Notes under the pieces: model-generated | Told to the model about the DNA's origin: nothing | Databases searched by the model: none | What the model saw: only the letters and a program-made list of their open reading frames with translations | Translations under genes and position numbers: made by a program | In this document: in pieces, positions 36,703 to 45,993 of the stretch | How the letters are laid out: each line of letters starts with the position of its first letter | How positions within the stretch are numbered: position 1 is the stretch's first letter | Source: Pseudomonadota bacterium | Lineage (GTDB): Bacteria > Pseudomonadota > Alphaproteobacteria > Acetobacterales > Acetobacteraceae | Length of the DNA stretch: 64,000 nt | Assembly (NCBI GenBank): GCA_021809435.1 | Contig: JAKBAD010000008.1 | Coordinates: forward strand, 52,756 to 116,755 | Direction of reading: 5' to 3'

Positions 36703-37520
36703 TCTTGCATCTCCCCGGGCGCGTCGGGATCGTCATCGTCGCCTTCGCCCAGATAGGCGGCGATCACCGCGGGGTCGGAGCGAATATCGGCGGGGGAGCC
36801 GTCGGCGATTTTTGTGCCGTGGTCGAGCACCACGATATGGTCGGAGATTTTCATCACCACCCCCATGTCATGCTCGATCAGTAACAGCGAGGTGCCGTTG
36901 CCCCGGATGGTGAGCAGCAGCTCGTTCAGCTCGGCTGATTCGCGCGGGTTGAGCCCGGCGGCGGGTTCATCGAGGCAGAGCAGCACTGGCTCGGTGCACA
37001 TGGCGCGCGCGATTTCAAGCCGGCGCTGCGCGCCATAGGGCAGGGCGCCGGCTGGATCGTCGGCGCGCTCGATCAGCCCGGTTTGCGCCAGCCAGTATTT
37101 GGCCAGCTCTACCCCGCGCCGCTCGGCGCGCCGGTAGCCGCCCAGGCCCAGAATGCCCAGTACCCCAAAGCCGGTGGCGTGCTGGAGCTTGTTGTGCTGC
37201 GCGACCAGCAAATTCTCGAGCGCGGTCATGCCCGCGAACAGGCGGATATTTTGGAAGGTGCGCGCCACCCGGCCCTTGCGGGCGATGGCATGGCCGGCGA
37301 GCTTGTCGAGCCGCAGGTCGCGCTCGGGCTGATGCACGGTCACGCGGCCTTCGGTGGGATGGTAGAAGCCGGTGATGCAGTTGAACAAGGTGGTTTTGCC
37401 CGCGCCATTGGGGCCGATGATGGCGGTGATGTTGCCCGATTTGGCGGTGAAGCTGACATTATTGACCGCCGTGAGGCCACCAAAGCGCATGGTGAGGTTT
37501 TGCACTGTGAGAATGCTCAT
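36699..37520 (-). CDS. livG: Branched-chain amino acid ABC transporter ATPase LivG
   Basis: 273-residue ATPase: Walker A GPNGAGKTT, the LivG-specific NCITGFYHPTEGRV and RKGRVARTFQNIRLF, signature GAQRRLEIARA and Walker B LLCLDEPAAGLNP. The C-terminus is acidic (GEGDDDDPDAPGEMQE), slightly longer than usual. Lies 3 bp from livM and overlaps livF by 4 bp. Confidence 0.93.
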   Translation of the reverse strand: MSILTVQNLTMRFGGLTAVNNVSFTAKSGNITAIIGPNGAGKTTLFNCITGFYHPTEGRVTVHQPERDLRLDKLAGHAIARKGRVARTFQNIRLFAGMTALENLLVAQHNKLQHATGFGVLGILGLGGYRRAERRGVELAKYWLAQTGLIERADDPAGALPYGAQRRLEIARAMCTEPVLLCLDEPAAGLNPRESAELNELLLTIRGNGTSLLLIEHDMGVVMKISDHIVVLDHGTKIADGSPADIRSDPAVIAAYLGEGDDDDPDAPGEMQE

Positions 37521-37523
37521 GGC

Positions 37524-38801
37524 TCAGCCCTTGCCCTGGCTGATGAGATCGGCCGAGATGGCCTGGGCCTTGCCCAGGCTGATGGTGGGGCGGCGCTCGG
37601 AGATGAAGCCGCGGGGGCGCACGATCATGATTACCACCAGCGCGATGCCGAAAATCAGCATGCGATAGATCGCCAGCGATTGCAGCATTTGCGGCACGCC
37701 GATCATCACGCAGGCGGCGAGCACGATGCCCAGTTGGCTGCCCGCGCCGCCCAGCACCACAATGGCCAGCACGGTGGCCGATTCCATGAAGGTGAAACTG
37801 TCGGGGCTGATGAAACCGTCGCGCGTGGCGAAGAAACACCCGGCGAAGCCGCCGAACATGGCGCCGATGGCAAAGGCGGTGAGCTTGGTGTTGCGGACAT
37901 TGATGCCCAGCGCCCGGCAGGCGATTTCATCTTCGCGCAGGGCCTCCCAGGCGCGGCCCAGAGGCTGTTTGCGCAGCCGCAGCGTTACCCAGTTGGTGAT
38001 GAGCGCGAGGCCCAGGATGATGTAGTAGAGAAACGCGATGCGCTGCCAGGGATGAGGCGTGATGTGGAAAACCCCCGCGACCGTGCCAGGCCCCGGAAAC
38101 ATGGCGAAGCGCAGCCCGAATAGGCTGGGGTTGGGGATGTCGGTGATGCCGTTGGGGCCGCCGGTGAGGCTGACCCAGTTGGTGATGACGAGGCGGATGA
38201 TCTCGCCAAAGGCCAGGGTCACGATGGCCAGATAATCGCCGCGCAGGCGCAGCACGGGAAAGCCCAGGAACATGCCCCAGCAGGCGGCGAGCAGGCCGGC
38301 CAGGGGTAGGCATTCCCAGAAGCTGAGATTGAAATCCTGCGCCAGCAGCGCGAAGGAATAGGCGCCGACGGCATAAAAGGCGACATAGCCGAGATCGAGC
38401 AGGCCGGCCAAACCGACCACGATGTTCAGCCCCCAGCCCAGCATGATATAGGTGAGGATGAGCACGCCGAGATCGATATATTGCGCTGGCACGCCGGGCA
38501 GCAGCGGCATGATGAGCGCGAAGACCAGCAAAGCGGGGGCGATGAAGCGCCCGGCGGGCTTTAGGCGCGCGCTAAGTTTTGCGGCCTGCGTGGTGGGGCG
38601 GTGGTCTTGCCACAGGCGCATGAGCACGCGCGCGCCAAAGACCAGCGCCACGGCGCCGGCCAGCAAGGCAGGGCGCGCGCCGAGGGTGAGGTTGCCGGCG
38701 TTATTGTCGCCCAGCTGCACGCCGAGGAAGGGGGCGAAGATGAGCAGCGCGAAGAACGCAACTGAGCCGGCGTCTTTCAAAATATCAAGAGCGCGGCTCA
38801 T
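37524..38801 (-). CDS. livM: Branched-chain amino acid ABC transporter permease LivM
   Basis: 425-residue inner-membrane permease with about 10 hydrophobic segments. LivM motifs: LGWGLNIVVGLAGLLDLGYV, RLRGDYLAIVTLAFGEIIR and GRAWEALREDEIACRALGINV (the cytoplasmic coupling loop). An extra N-terminal part of about 100 residues with further hydrophobic stretches is common in LivM of proteobacteria. Overlaps livH by 4 bp. Confidence 0.93.
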   Translation of the reverse strand: MSRALDILKDAGSVAFFALLIFAPFLGVQLGDNNAGNLTLGARPALLAGAVALVFGARVLMRLWQDHRPTTQAAKLSARLKPAGRFIAPALLVFALIMPLLPGVPAQYIDLGVLILTYIMLGWGLNIVVGLAGLLDLGYVAFYAVGAYSFALLAQDFNLSFWECLPLAGLLAACWGMFLGFPVLRLRGDYLAIVTLAFGEIIRLVITNWVSLTGGPNGITDIPNPSLFGLRFAMFPGPGTVAGVFHITPHPWQRIAFLYYIILGLALITNWVTLRLRKQPLGRAWEALREDEIACRALGINVRNTKLTAFAIGAMFGGFAGCFFATRDGFISPDSFTFMESATVLAIVVLGGAGSQLGIVLAACVMIGVPQMLQSLAIYRMLIFGIALVVIMIVRPRGFISERRPTISLGKAQAISADLISQGKG

Positions 38802-39706
38802 ACTTTTTCAACCTCGTGACGGCCGAGAAGGCCGCTGGGCATGAACATGAGCACGATGGCGAGAATGGAATAGACCGCGACATCCTTGTAGGCGACGGTG
38901 GCGTAGCCCGACCAGAATGCCTCGATCAGCCCGATGAGCAGCCCGCCCAGCACCGCGCCCGGCAAGCTGCCAATGCCGCCCAGCACAGCCGCCGTGAAGG
39001 CTTTGATGCCGGCATTGAAGCCGATATAGAAGTCGATCACGCCATAATAAAGCAGGAACATCACCCCCGCGAAGGCCGCCAGGCACGAGCCGATGATGAA
39101 GGTGAGGGTGATGGTGCGGTTGGTGTCGATACCCAGCAGCGCGGCCATTTTGGCATCCTGCTCGACCGCGCGCATCGCCCGGCCGAGCGGGGTTTTGGTG
39201 ACGATATAGGTAAATACCGCCAGCACGATGAGCGTGACCACCACGATGCTGATCTGCATCCATGAAAGCTGCACGACAAAGCCATTTTCATCCATGAGCG
39301 TGAAGCCGCCAGGGATGAGGTTGGGGATGGCGCGCTCAAGCGCCCCTTGGCTCACCTGCACGTAGTTTTCGAGCAGGATGGACATGCCGATGGCCGAGAT
39401 GAGCGGCGCCAGTCGGAAGGAGCCACGCAGGGGGCGGTAGGCGACCCGCTCGATGGCAAACCCGTACACCCCGCAAAACACCGCCGCCAGCACAAAGGCG
39501 GCGAGCAGCCCCAGCGGCACCGAGGTGATGCCGGTGAGGGCAGTGAGACTGATGATGCCGACAAACGCGCCGATCATGAACACATCGCCATGGGCGAAAT
39601 TGATCATGCCGATGATGCCGTAAACCATGGTGTAGCCGACGGCGATGAGACCGTAGATCATGCCCAAGGTCAGGCCGTTTATCAGTTGTTGCAGCGCATA
39701 GGCCAT
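38798..39706 (-). CDS. livH: Branched-chain amino acid ABC transporter permease LivH
   Basis: 302-residue permease, first gene of the operon. Typical opening LQQLINGLTLGMIYGLIAVGYTMVYGIIGMINFAHGD, and the coupling loop TPLGRAMRAVEQDAKMAALLGI. GGGGG-rich ribosome-binding sequence just upstream. The 160-bp gap to tRNA-Lys holds its promoter region. Confidence 0.93.
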   Translation of the reverse strand: MAYALQQLINGLTLGMIYGLIAVGYTMVYGIIGMINFAHGDVFMIGAFVGIISLTALTGITSVPLGLLAAFVLAAVFCGVYGFAIERVAYRPLRGSFRLAPLISAIGMSILLENYVQVSQGALERAIPNLIPGGFTLMDENGFVVQLSWMQISIVVVTLIVLAVFTYIVTKTPLGRAMRAVEQDAKMAALLGIDTNRTITLTFIIGSCLAAFAGVMFLLYYGVIDFYIGFNAGIKAFTAAVLGGIGSLPGAVLGGLLIGLIEAFWSGYATVAYKDVAVYSILAIVLMFMPSGLLGRHEVEKV

Positions 39707-39801
39707 GAAGCCGCCCCCTTATCGCGCGGATATCTCCATGCGTTAATGTGATACGGCCCATGCACACTCGTCAATGCATGAAATTTTTTTTGCGCTGGGG
39801 C

Positions 39802-39829
39802 TTTTCAAGTTTGAACGGGGCCGTTATAC
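39802..39829 (+). promoter_or_regulatory. Probable promoter of tRNA-Lys
   Basis: TTATAC at 39824-39829 is a good -10 element; TTTTCA at 39802-39807, 16 bp upstream, is a moderate -35. Transcription would start about 30 nt before the mature tRNA. Confidence 0.4.
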
Positions 39830-39865
39830 GCCCGTCCACCGCAGCGCATCACGCTGGGGCCGGAT

Positions 39866-39941
39866 GGGTGCATAGCTCAGTTGGTAGAGCAGCTGACTCT
39901 TAATCAGTAGGTCCAAGGTTCGAATCCTTGTGCACCCACCA
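39866..39941 (+). tRNA. tRNA-Lys (anticodon CTT)
   Basis: 76 nt including an encoded CCA. Acceptor stem GGGTGCA/TGCACCC, D arm GCTC...GAGC, anticodon loop CTCTTAA giving CTT, T arm CAAGG-TTCGAAT-CCTTG. All four stems form without mismatch except one G-T at the top of the anticodon stem. No integrase or duplicated 3' end nearby, so no sign of an inserted element. Confidence 0.98.
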
Positions 39942-40864
39942 TCAAAATATTCAAATTATTCAGGGTTTCAGGTCGCGCGGGCTTTGGGTGCGCGGCGTCC
40001 TATTGGGGCAAAATAGGGCCCTCCGGTTGAAACTGGCATTGACGGTACTGCTTGTTCGGCCGTTCTCGAGGCACTTCACGGAGCGGCGGGGCCTTTCAGT
40101 CCCGTCGCCGTTTGTTGCCCGCGGTGCGATGATCGCTAAGCCTTTGCTCCAGGCGGCTCCTGCGCGAGTGCCGGTTTGCGTGCCGGGAGCTTGGCGGGGG
40201 TGGTGTGGCTTGCAAGCAGGGGGCGCAGCTTGTGCCAGAGGGCGTATCTCTCCATGGCATCGGTGCCCGCTTCCTCCCAGATGGTGAATTCGCGCTCACG
40301 CATCCGGCTATGTGCGTCGTAGTGAAGCTGTTCCATCTATAACCTCGCGCATCGTGTGGAGATGGACATGGCGTCTGGCCATGCCGCGGGAAGCCTACGC
40401 CATGCGCTGAACGAGGCAACTTAGTTTTGCGTTGCGTTTCGTCCATGTGTGGGGCGCGCGGCGCAGGGTGGTTTTATTGCTGGTTGTTTACCCGGCGCTG
40501 TTATTGAGCGCTTGGCGGCGCGCCATGGTGGGGCGTTGCCGTGCGGGTTGGTCTGCCGCCTTGGTTGCCGGACTGGTCTGGGGGAGTGGGGCAACCGGCA
40601 TGGCCGCTCGCAAGAAGGGCGATGTGGGGGGATCTCGCTGGCTGTGCCCGTGTTTTGGTGGTTTGTTGAGGTGCCGCCGCTGGTGCGGGTTGATGAGCGG
40701 GTGGAGCGGGAATTGGCAGGTGGTTTGATGATGGTGTCTTTTGGTGGCGGCAATGTTTTTGGAGGGATGAGCGGGCTTTTTTGGCCGATGCGGTTGATTT
40801 GGTACGCGGCTCATGCGCAGGCCCCCGGCCGCGGGCGGGTATCTGCTCTGTTGGGGAGGTGGGC
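39942..40864. other. Gene-poor 0.9-kb region after tRNA-Lys
   Basis: Holds one plausible small gene on the minus strand (40136-40336) and otherwise no reading frame with a convincing start or family motif. The right half (40430-40860) is G/T-rich on the plus strand and is probably the upstream region of the sensor kinase pair. Confidence 0.5.
40136..40336 (-). CDS. Small hypothetical protein (66 aa)
   Basis: Starts MEQLHYDAHSRMREREFTIW and is followed by EEAGTDAMERYALWHKLRPLLASH and a basic Pro/Ala tail. GAGG lies 6 nt before the ATG. The first 45 residues look like a genuine charged, helical protein rather than random translation, but I do not recognise a family. It is alone on its strand in a gene-poor stretch. 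Confidence 0.4.
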   Translation of the reverse strand: MEQLHYDAHSRMREREFTIWEEAGTDAMERYALWHKLRPLLASHTTPAKLPARKPALAQEPPGAKA

Positions 40865-42991
40865 ATGAGCTATCGTTCGGCACCGCTGCCCACTAACGAG
40901 GCCGCGCGCCTGGATGCGCTGCGCCGGCTGGAGATTCTCGATACCGCACCCGAGGAGGCGTTTGAACGGATCGTCGATCTGGCGGTTAGTATGTTTGGCG
41001 TGCCCGCGGCGTTGATTTCGCTGGTTGATGAGCGGCGCCAGTGGTTCAAGGCCGTGCGCGGGCTTGGGGTGTCCGAGACACCGCGCGATATGGCGTTTTG
41101 CGCCCATGCGATCCTGAATGAAGGCGTTTGCCTGGTGCCAGACGCCACCCAGGATGAGCGTTTCGCGGGTAATCCGCTGGTGACGGGTGGTCCGGCGATC
41201 CGGTTTTATGCCGGCGCCCCGCTCAAAACCGCCGAGGGGTTTGTGGTTGGCACGTTGTGCCTGATCGATTTCACACCCAGGCCGGCATTTGATGTGACGC
41301 AGAGGGCGCTGCTCACGCGCTTGGCCGCCGTGGCCGCCGATGAGCTGGAGCTGCGCACGCAGAAGCGCGAGCTGAAACGGCTGGCGGCGGTGGCGGAGGC
41401 GGCGCGGGCGGCGGCTAACGAGGCCGCGGCCCTGAAGGCCAGCTTTGTTGAAACCATGTCACATGAGATCCGTACGCCGCTGACGGGTATTATCGGCATG
41501 ATCGAGATGCTGGGCAGCTCCGGGCTGCGGCCCGAGCAGGCCCATTATGCCGCCACGCTCAGGGCGGCCTCGGCGCATTTGCTTGAAATCGTCAATGATG
41601 TGCTCGATTATTCCAAGCTCGAAGCCGGGGCGCTGGAGACGGAGGCGCTGCCCTGCAACCTGACCAATGTCGTTGAGGATGTCGTGTCGGTGATGGCGTG
41701 CAACGCCGAGGAGGCGGGGCTGGCGATTGGGGCGGTGTTTGAGGCCGATGTGCCGCGCCTGGTGGTGGTGGATGCCGTGCGCCTGCGGCAAGTGCTGCTG
41801 AACCTGATTGGCAATGGGCTGAAATTCACGAATTTCGGCGGGGTGAGCGTGCGCGTGCGGCGGGTGGGCGAGATTGCCGGCGACCAGGCCGTGATTGGCT
41901 TTGATGTGCGCGATACCGGCATTGGCATTCCCGAAGCTGATTTGACGCGGCTGTTTCAGCGTTTCACGCAATTATCCGCCAGGGGCGCGCGCAAGGCCGG
42001 GGGCACGGGGTTGGGTTTGGCCATTTGCCATCGGCTGGTGCGGCTGATGGGGGGCGAGATCAAGGTGAGCAGCGAGCCGGGCAAGGGCACGTTGTTCAGC
42101 TTCACCTTGCCGGTGGCGCTGCAGCCGGGCGCGGCCAGGTTGCTTGAGCGGCCCCTGCCGCTGCGCGGGCGGCGGGTGTTGGTGGCGGCGCCAAACAACA
42201 TGGCGGCGGATTTGCTGGCGGCGCAGGTGCGGGCCATGGGCGGCGATGCGGTGGCGGTTGATGATTCGAGCCTGATTGGCGCCAGCCTGGGGGCCGCGCG
42301 CGCCCGGGGGCAGCCTTATGACGCGCTGTTGCTGGCCGATGAGTTCGCCGCCCAGCTTGAGGTGGAGGGCGAACTGGAGGCAAACCGCCTGCCCTTTGGC
42401 CCGCTGCTGCGGGTGGTGCGCCTGCGCGCGCGCGGTGGCGCCCACCAGGGTGAGGCGTTGCAACTGCCCGCCAGCGAGGCGGCGCTGCTGGGCGCGCTGG
42501 GGGCACCGCTGGAGGTGCGGCCGCCCGAGGTGCTGGCTTCAGCGCCCACCACGGCGCCGCCGAGCGGTCGGCTGCGCATTTTGCTCGCCGAGGATAACGA
42601 CATCAACCAGATCGTGGCCAAGGCCATGCTCGGCAGCCTGGGCCATGAGCTGGCGATTGTGCAAAACGGCGTCGAGGCGATTTCGGCGGTGGCCACGGGG
42701 CAATATGATCTGGTGCTGATGGATATGATGATGCCCGACATAGACGGGCTGACCGCCACCCGCGCCATTCGCAAGCTGCGTGGACGCGAGGCGGGCGTTT
42801 ATATCATCGCGGTGACCGCCAACGCCGATGCCCGCCACCGGGCCCAGTGCCTGCAGGCGGGCATGAATGATTTTCTGACCAAGCCGCTGACCCGCGGGGT
42901 GTTGAACGAGGCTTTGGCGCGATATGTGCAGTTCCGGGCGGAAGCCGCCGGCGGGCACAATCCCACAGGGGAGGAAAGGGGCGGGGTTTGA
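40865..42991 (+). CDS. GAF-domain hybrid histidine kinase with receiver domain
   Basis: 708 aa from the ATG at 40865, preceded by GGAGG at 5 nt. Order: GAF domain (about 15-165, start EAARLDALRRLEILDTAPEEAFERI), coiled coil (165-190), HisKA with phospho-acceptor H200 (MSHEIRTPL), HATPase (N box NLIGNGLKF, G boxes DTGIGIPE and GTGLGLAI to about 418), a degenerate receiver-like segment (about 435-555, lacking the acidic pocket), and a C-terminal receiver with phospho-acceptor D620 (LLAEDNDIN...LMDMMMPD). No membrane segments: a cytosolic sensor. Its TGA overlaps the next ATG by one base, so it is co-translated with the permease-kinase. Confidence 0.92.
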   Translation: MSYRSAPLPTNEAARLDALRRLEILDTAPEEAFERIVDLAVSMFGVPAALISLVDERRQWFKAVRGLGVSETPRDMAFCAHAILNEGVCLVPDATQDERFAGNPLVTGGPAIRFYAGAPLKTAEGFVVGTLCLIDFTPRPAFDVTQRALLTRLAAVAADELELRTQKRELKRLAAVAEAARAAANEAAALKASFVETMSHEIRTPLTGIIGMIEMLGSSGLRPEQAHYAATLRAASAHLLEIVNDVLDYSKLEAGALETEALPCNLTNVVEDVVSVMACNAEEAGLAIGAVFEADVPRLVVVDAVRLRQVLLNLIGNGLKFTNFGGVSVRVRRVGEIAGDQAVIGFDVRDTGIGIPEADLTRLFQRFTQLSARGARKAGGTGLGLAICHRLVRLMGGEIKVSSEPGKGTLFSFTLPVALQPGAARLLERPLPLRGRRVLVAAPNNMAADLLAAQVRAMGGDAVAVDDSSLIGASLGAARARGQPYDALLLADEFAAQLEVEGELEANRLPFGPLLRVVRLRARGGAHQGEALQLPASEAALLGALGAPLEVRPPEVLASAPTTAPPSGRLRILLAEDNDINQIVAKAMLGSLGHELAIVQNGVEAISAVATGQYDLVLMDMMMPDIDGLTATRAIRKLRGREAGVYIIAVTANADARHRAQCLQAGMNDFLTKPLTRGVLNEALARYVQFRAEAAGGHNPTGEERGGV

Positions 42992-45990
42992 TGGCCGGGC
43001 CGGAAGCGACACCAGACAAGGCGAGCGCTGGATACGACGCCACCACGAAGCCGCATCCGCGCCGGATTGGCTGGGTGGGTACCAGCGCGCTCGCGGTGGG
43101 AGGCTCGAACCAGAGTCTCTTTCTCATGGCCGCGCTGTTTGCCGGACAGGGGGCCATTCCCGGCCAGGGCAGCGCCGCCGTGCCGCTGCTGCTGCTGGGG
43201 CTGCTGCTCTCTTATATGGCGGCGCCGGGGTGGCTGGAGCTGGTGCTGATGTATCCCAACCGGGTGGGTGGCATTGCGGCGGCCTGTACCAACGCCTTCA
43301 AGCCTTATGGCGATATTCTCTCGGTGCTCACGGGGGTTTGTTATTGGTGGGGGTGGGTGCCGACCTGTGGGGTGACGGCGCTGTTCTCGGCGGGCGCGTT
43401 GCGGCATTGGCTGCCGGGCGTGCCGGTCGATGTTATCGCCATTGGCGTTGTGTTGCTGTTTCTTGGGGTTAATGTCGGCGGTATCCGGCTGACCACGCGC
43501 GTTGCCGTGATCATTGCCAGCCTCTCCACCACGATGGCGTTTCTGGCGGCGCTGATTCCGGTACTCTCGGGCAGCGTGAACTGGCAGCAGGCGTTCGATT
43601 ACCGGCTCTCCGTGCCGTTCTCGGGTTTGTTTGGTCAGGTGACCAGCGCCATGGCGGGGCTTTATCTCATTGGCTTTGGGGCGCCGGCCTTCGAGGCGGC
43701 GCTTTGCCATGTGGGCGAGACCATTGACGAAACCCGCAACGTGCCGCGCGCGCTGCTGGCCAACGCGCTGCTGGCGGGGCTGTATTTTGGCGTGCTGCCG
43801 GTGGTGTGGTTTGGCTTGCTGGGGGCTGGGCCGCTGGGCGGTGATCTTTCGCAGACGCTGGGGCCGGTATTCGCGCCGCTGTTTGGCGCGGCCGGCAAGC
43901 TGCTGGCGCTGTGGTTTGTTATTTTTAACATGTTTCATGGCACGCTGCAGCCCATAGCGGGGGCGGCGCGCGTGTTGTCGCAGCTTTCGGAGGACGGGCT
44001 GCTGCCACGGGTGTTCGCCAAACGTTACAGCCGCACCGATGCCCCCTGGGTGGCGGCGCTGACCACGGCCATGCTGGCCATTGCGTTCATGCTGATTGGT
44101 GACCCGGTATGGCTGATCGCGGCGGCGAATTTCTCTTATCTCATCGGCATAGCGTTACCCAATGTGGCGGTGTGGCTGGCGCGCCGCGATGCCCCGGATC
44201 TGCCCAGACCGTTTCGCGCGCCCAAGGGCACGCTGGGGCTCGGGCTGGTGGCGGCCTTGGTGTGGGGGCTTGCAACGATATTGGGGTTTGAGCAATTTGG
44301 TCTGCCGACCGTGGTGCTCTCGATGGCGCTGGCCTATTCGGGCGGGCTTTTCTACATCTGGCGGCGGCTGGAGGATGGCGCCATCCAGGGGCAGATACGC
44401 TTTGGCCAGACACTGCACATGAAATTAACCGGTGCCATGCTGGCGGTGCTGGCGCTCGACGCCGCGGGGTATATGAGCGCCGTCAGCCTCATTCCTCCGG
44501 ATCGTGCCAGCGCCGTTGCCATGCTCAATGATATTTTCGTCGCGGTCGCCATGCTGACCATTACCGTCGGCATTGTGCTGCCGGGTATGATTGGCCACGC
44601 CGCGCGCGAGGTGAGCCGCGCCGCCAACCGGTTGATCGGCGGGACGCTGGTGGATTTTGCGCAGGCCGTGCAGGCGTTGGGGACAGGCCGGCTGGAGGCC
44701 GCGCATGTCGCGCTTGATATTCAGCCCGTGATGGTGCGCTCGAACGATGAGCTTGGCCAGATGGCCGCCAATTTCAACCTGATGCAGGAGCGGATCGGCG
44801 GGGCGATCGGTGGGCTTGATAATGCCCGCGAGGGGCTGAAAACAGCGCGTGACAGGCTGACCGAGATGAATGAGGAGTTGCGGAAATCGGTGGAGGCGGA
44901 ACGGCGCCTGAGCGCCGCGTTGCGTGAGGCGCGCGACGCGGCGCTGGAGGCTAGCCGCGCGAAATCAGAGTTTCTGGCCAACATGTCACATGAGCTGCGC
45001 ACGCCCATGAATGGCATATTGGGGATGGCCGGGATGTTGGCCGAGGATGCCGCAACCCCGCAGCAACGCCGGTTTGCCGAGACGATTCAGACCTCATCGG
45101 AGGTTCTGCTCGGTGTGATCAATGGCATTCTGGATTTCTCGCGGCTTGAGACGGACGAGGTGGAATTGGCCGAGGCGCCGTGCGAGTTGGACAGCATCAT
45201 GAAGGGGGTGGAAGCAGTGCTCGGGCCCAAGGCCAGGGCCAAGGGGCTGGGCTTTTCCTGGCATCTCGCCCCGGCGCTGCGCGGGCGGTTCATGGGCGAT
45301 GCCGGGCGCATTTCGCAGATTGCCATGAACATTGTCGGCAACGCGGTGAAATTCACCGCGCGCGGGGCGGTGCGGGTTGTCATTGAGCCTTTGGTGGAGC
45401 GTGACGAGGTGGTGCTGGTGCGGTTTACCGTGCAAGATACCGGCATTGGCATACCGCCTGGGGAACAGACGCGGGTGTTTGCTGAATTCACCCAGGCCGA
45501 TGGCTCAACCACCCGCCGCCATGACGGGGTTGGGCTGGGACTCGCCATTGCCAATCGGCTGGTGCAGAAAATGGGTGGTGTCATCGAGGTGAGTTCGGCC
45601 GAGGGCGAGGGGAGCCGGTTTACGTTCACAATCGCGCTCAGGCGCGCGCCGGTGGTGGTGGTTGCCGGCGAGGCTGGGTTGGTTGATTGGCAGGTACAAG
45701 CCGAACTGCGCGAGACGTTGGGGGATGAGAGCTTCACGCGGCTCATCCGCCATTTTTGCGCGACCCTCATCCCCATGATTGAAACACTGCGCCAAGCGTT
45801 GCTCAATGGCGCGCCTGAGCCGCCCGAGGAGATTATGCGGTCTCTGCGTGGCGCGGCGGTTAATCTTGGCCTTACCAGGTTGGGCGAGACGCTTTTGGCG
45901 TTTGAGGGCAGCCATAAACACGAGGCGTATGTGGTGACGCTGGAGCAGGCGGCACGAGAGACGATGGATGAGCTGGAGAAAGCCGCCTGA
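42991..45990 (+). CDS. APC amino acid permease fused to HAMP-histidine kinase and degenerate HPt
   Basis: 999 aa. Residues about 25-450 are an APC-superfamily permease: 12 hydrophobic segments, GTSALAVGGSNQSLF at TM1, MYPNRVGGIAAACTNAF at TM3, GFGAPAFEAALCHVGETIDETRNVPRAL in the cytoplasmic loop. Two more hydrophobic segments (about 470-530) lead into a HAMP-like linker and coiled coil (about 540-655). HisKA has H667 (MSHELRTPM), followed by HATPase (NIVGNAVKF, DTGIGIPPG, GVGLGLAI). The C-terminus (about 895-999) matches HPt around MRSLRGAAVNLGL, but the histidine is R950. It likely senses or transports an amino acid and signals; no response regulator gene is adjacent. Confidence 0.9.
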   Translation: MAGPEATPDKASAGYDATTKPHPRRIGWVGTSALAVGGSNQSLFLMAALFAGQGAIPGQGSAAVPLLLLGLLLSYMAAPGWLELVLMYPNRVGGIAAACTNAFKPYGDILSVLTGVCYWWGWVPTCGVTALFSAGALRHWLPGVPVDVIAIGVVLLFLGVNVGGIRLTTRVAVIIASLSTTMAFLAALIPVLSGSVNWQQAFDYRLSVPFSGLFGQVTSAMAGLYLIGFGAPAFEAALCHVGETIDETRNVPRALLANALLAGLYFGVLPVVWFGLLGAGPLGGDLSQTLGPVFAPLFGAAGKLLALWFVIFNMFHGTLQPIAGAARVLSQLSEDGLLPRVFAKRYSRTDAPWVAALTTAMLAIAFMLIGDPVWLIAAANFSYLIGIALPNVAVWLARRDAPDLPRPFRAPKGTLGLGLVAALVWGLATILGFEQFGLPTVVLSMALAYSGGLFYIWRRLEDGAIQGQIRFGQTLHMKLTGAMLAVLALDAAGYMSAVSLIPPDRASAVAMLNDIFVAVAMLTITVGIVLPGMIGHAAREVSRAANRLIGGTLVDFAQAVQALGTGRLEAAHVALDIQPVMVRSNDELGQMAANFNLMQERIGGAIGGLDNAREGLKTARDRLTEMNEELRKSVEAERRLSAALREARDAALEASRAKSEFLANMSHELRTPMNGILGMAGMLAEDAATPQQRRFAETIQTSSEVLLGVINGILDFSRLETDEVELAEAPCELDSIMKGVEAVLGPKARAKGLGFSWHLAPALRGRFMGDAGRISQIAMNIVGNAVKFTARGAVRVVIEPLVERDEVVLVRFTVQDTGIGIPPGEQTRVFAEFTQADGSTTRRHDGVGLGLAIANRLVQKMGGVIEVSSAEGEGSRFTFTIALRRAPVVVVAGEAGLVDWQVQAELRETLGDESFTRLIRHFCATLIPMIETLRQALLNGAPEPPEEIMRSLRGAAVNLGLTRLGETLLAFEGSHKHEAYVVTLEQAARETMDELEKAA

Positions 45991-45993
45991 TCT

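Noticed and set aside
39866..39941. tRNA-Lys as a phage or island attachment site
   Set aside because: No integrase, no duplicated tRNA 3' end and no mobility genes in the flanking sequence.
40432..40868. Open frames of about 100-140 codons on the plus strand before the hybrid kinase
   Set aside because: Trp/Gly/Arg-rich low-information translation; the kinase start at 40865 has its own GGAGG.
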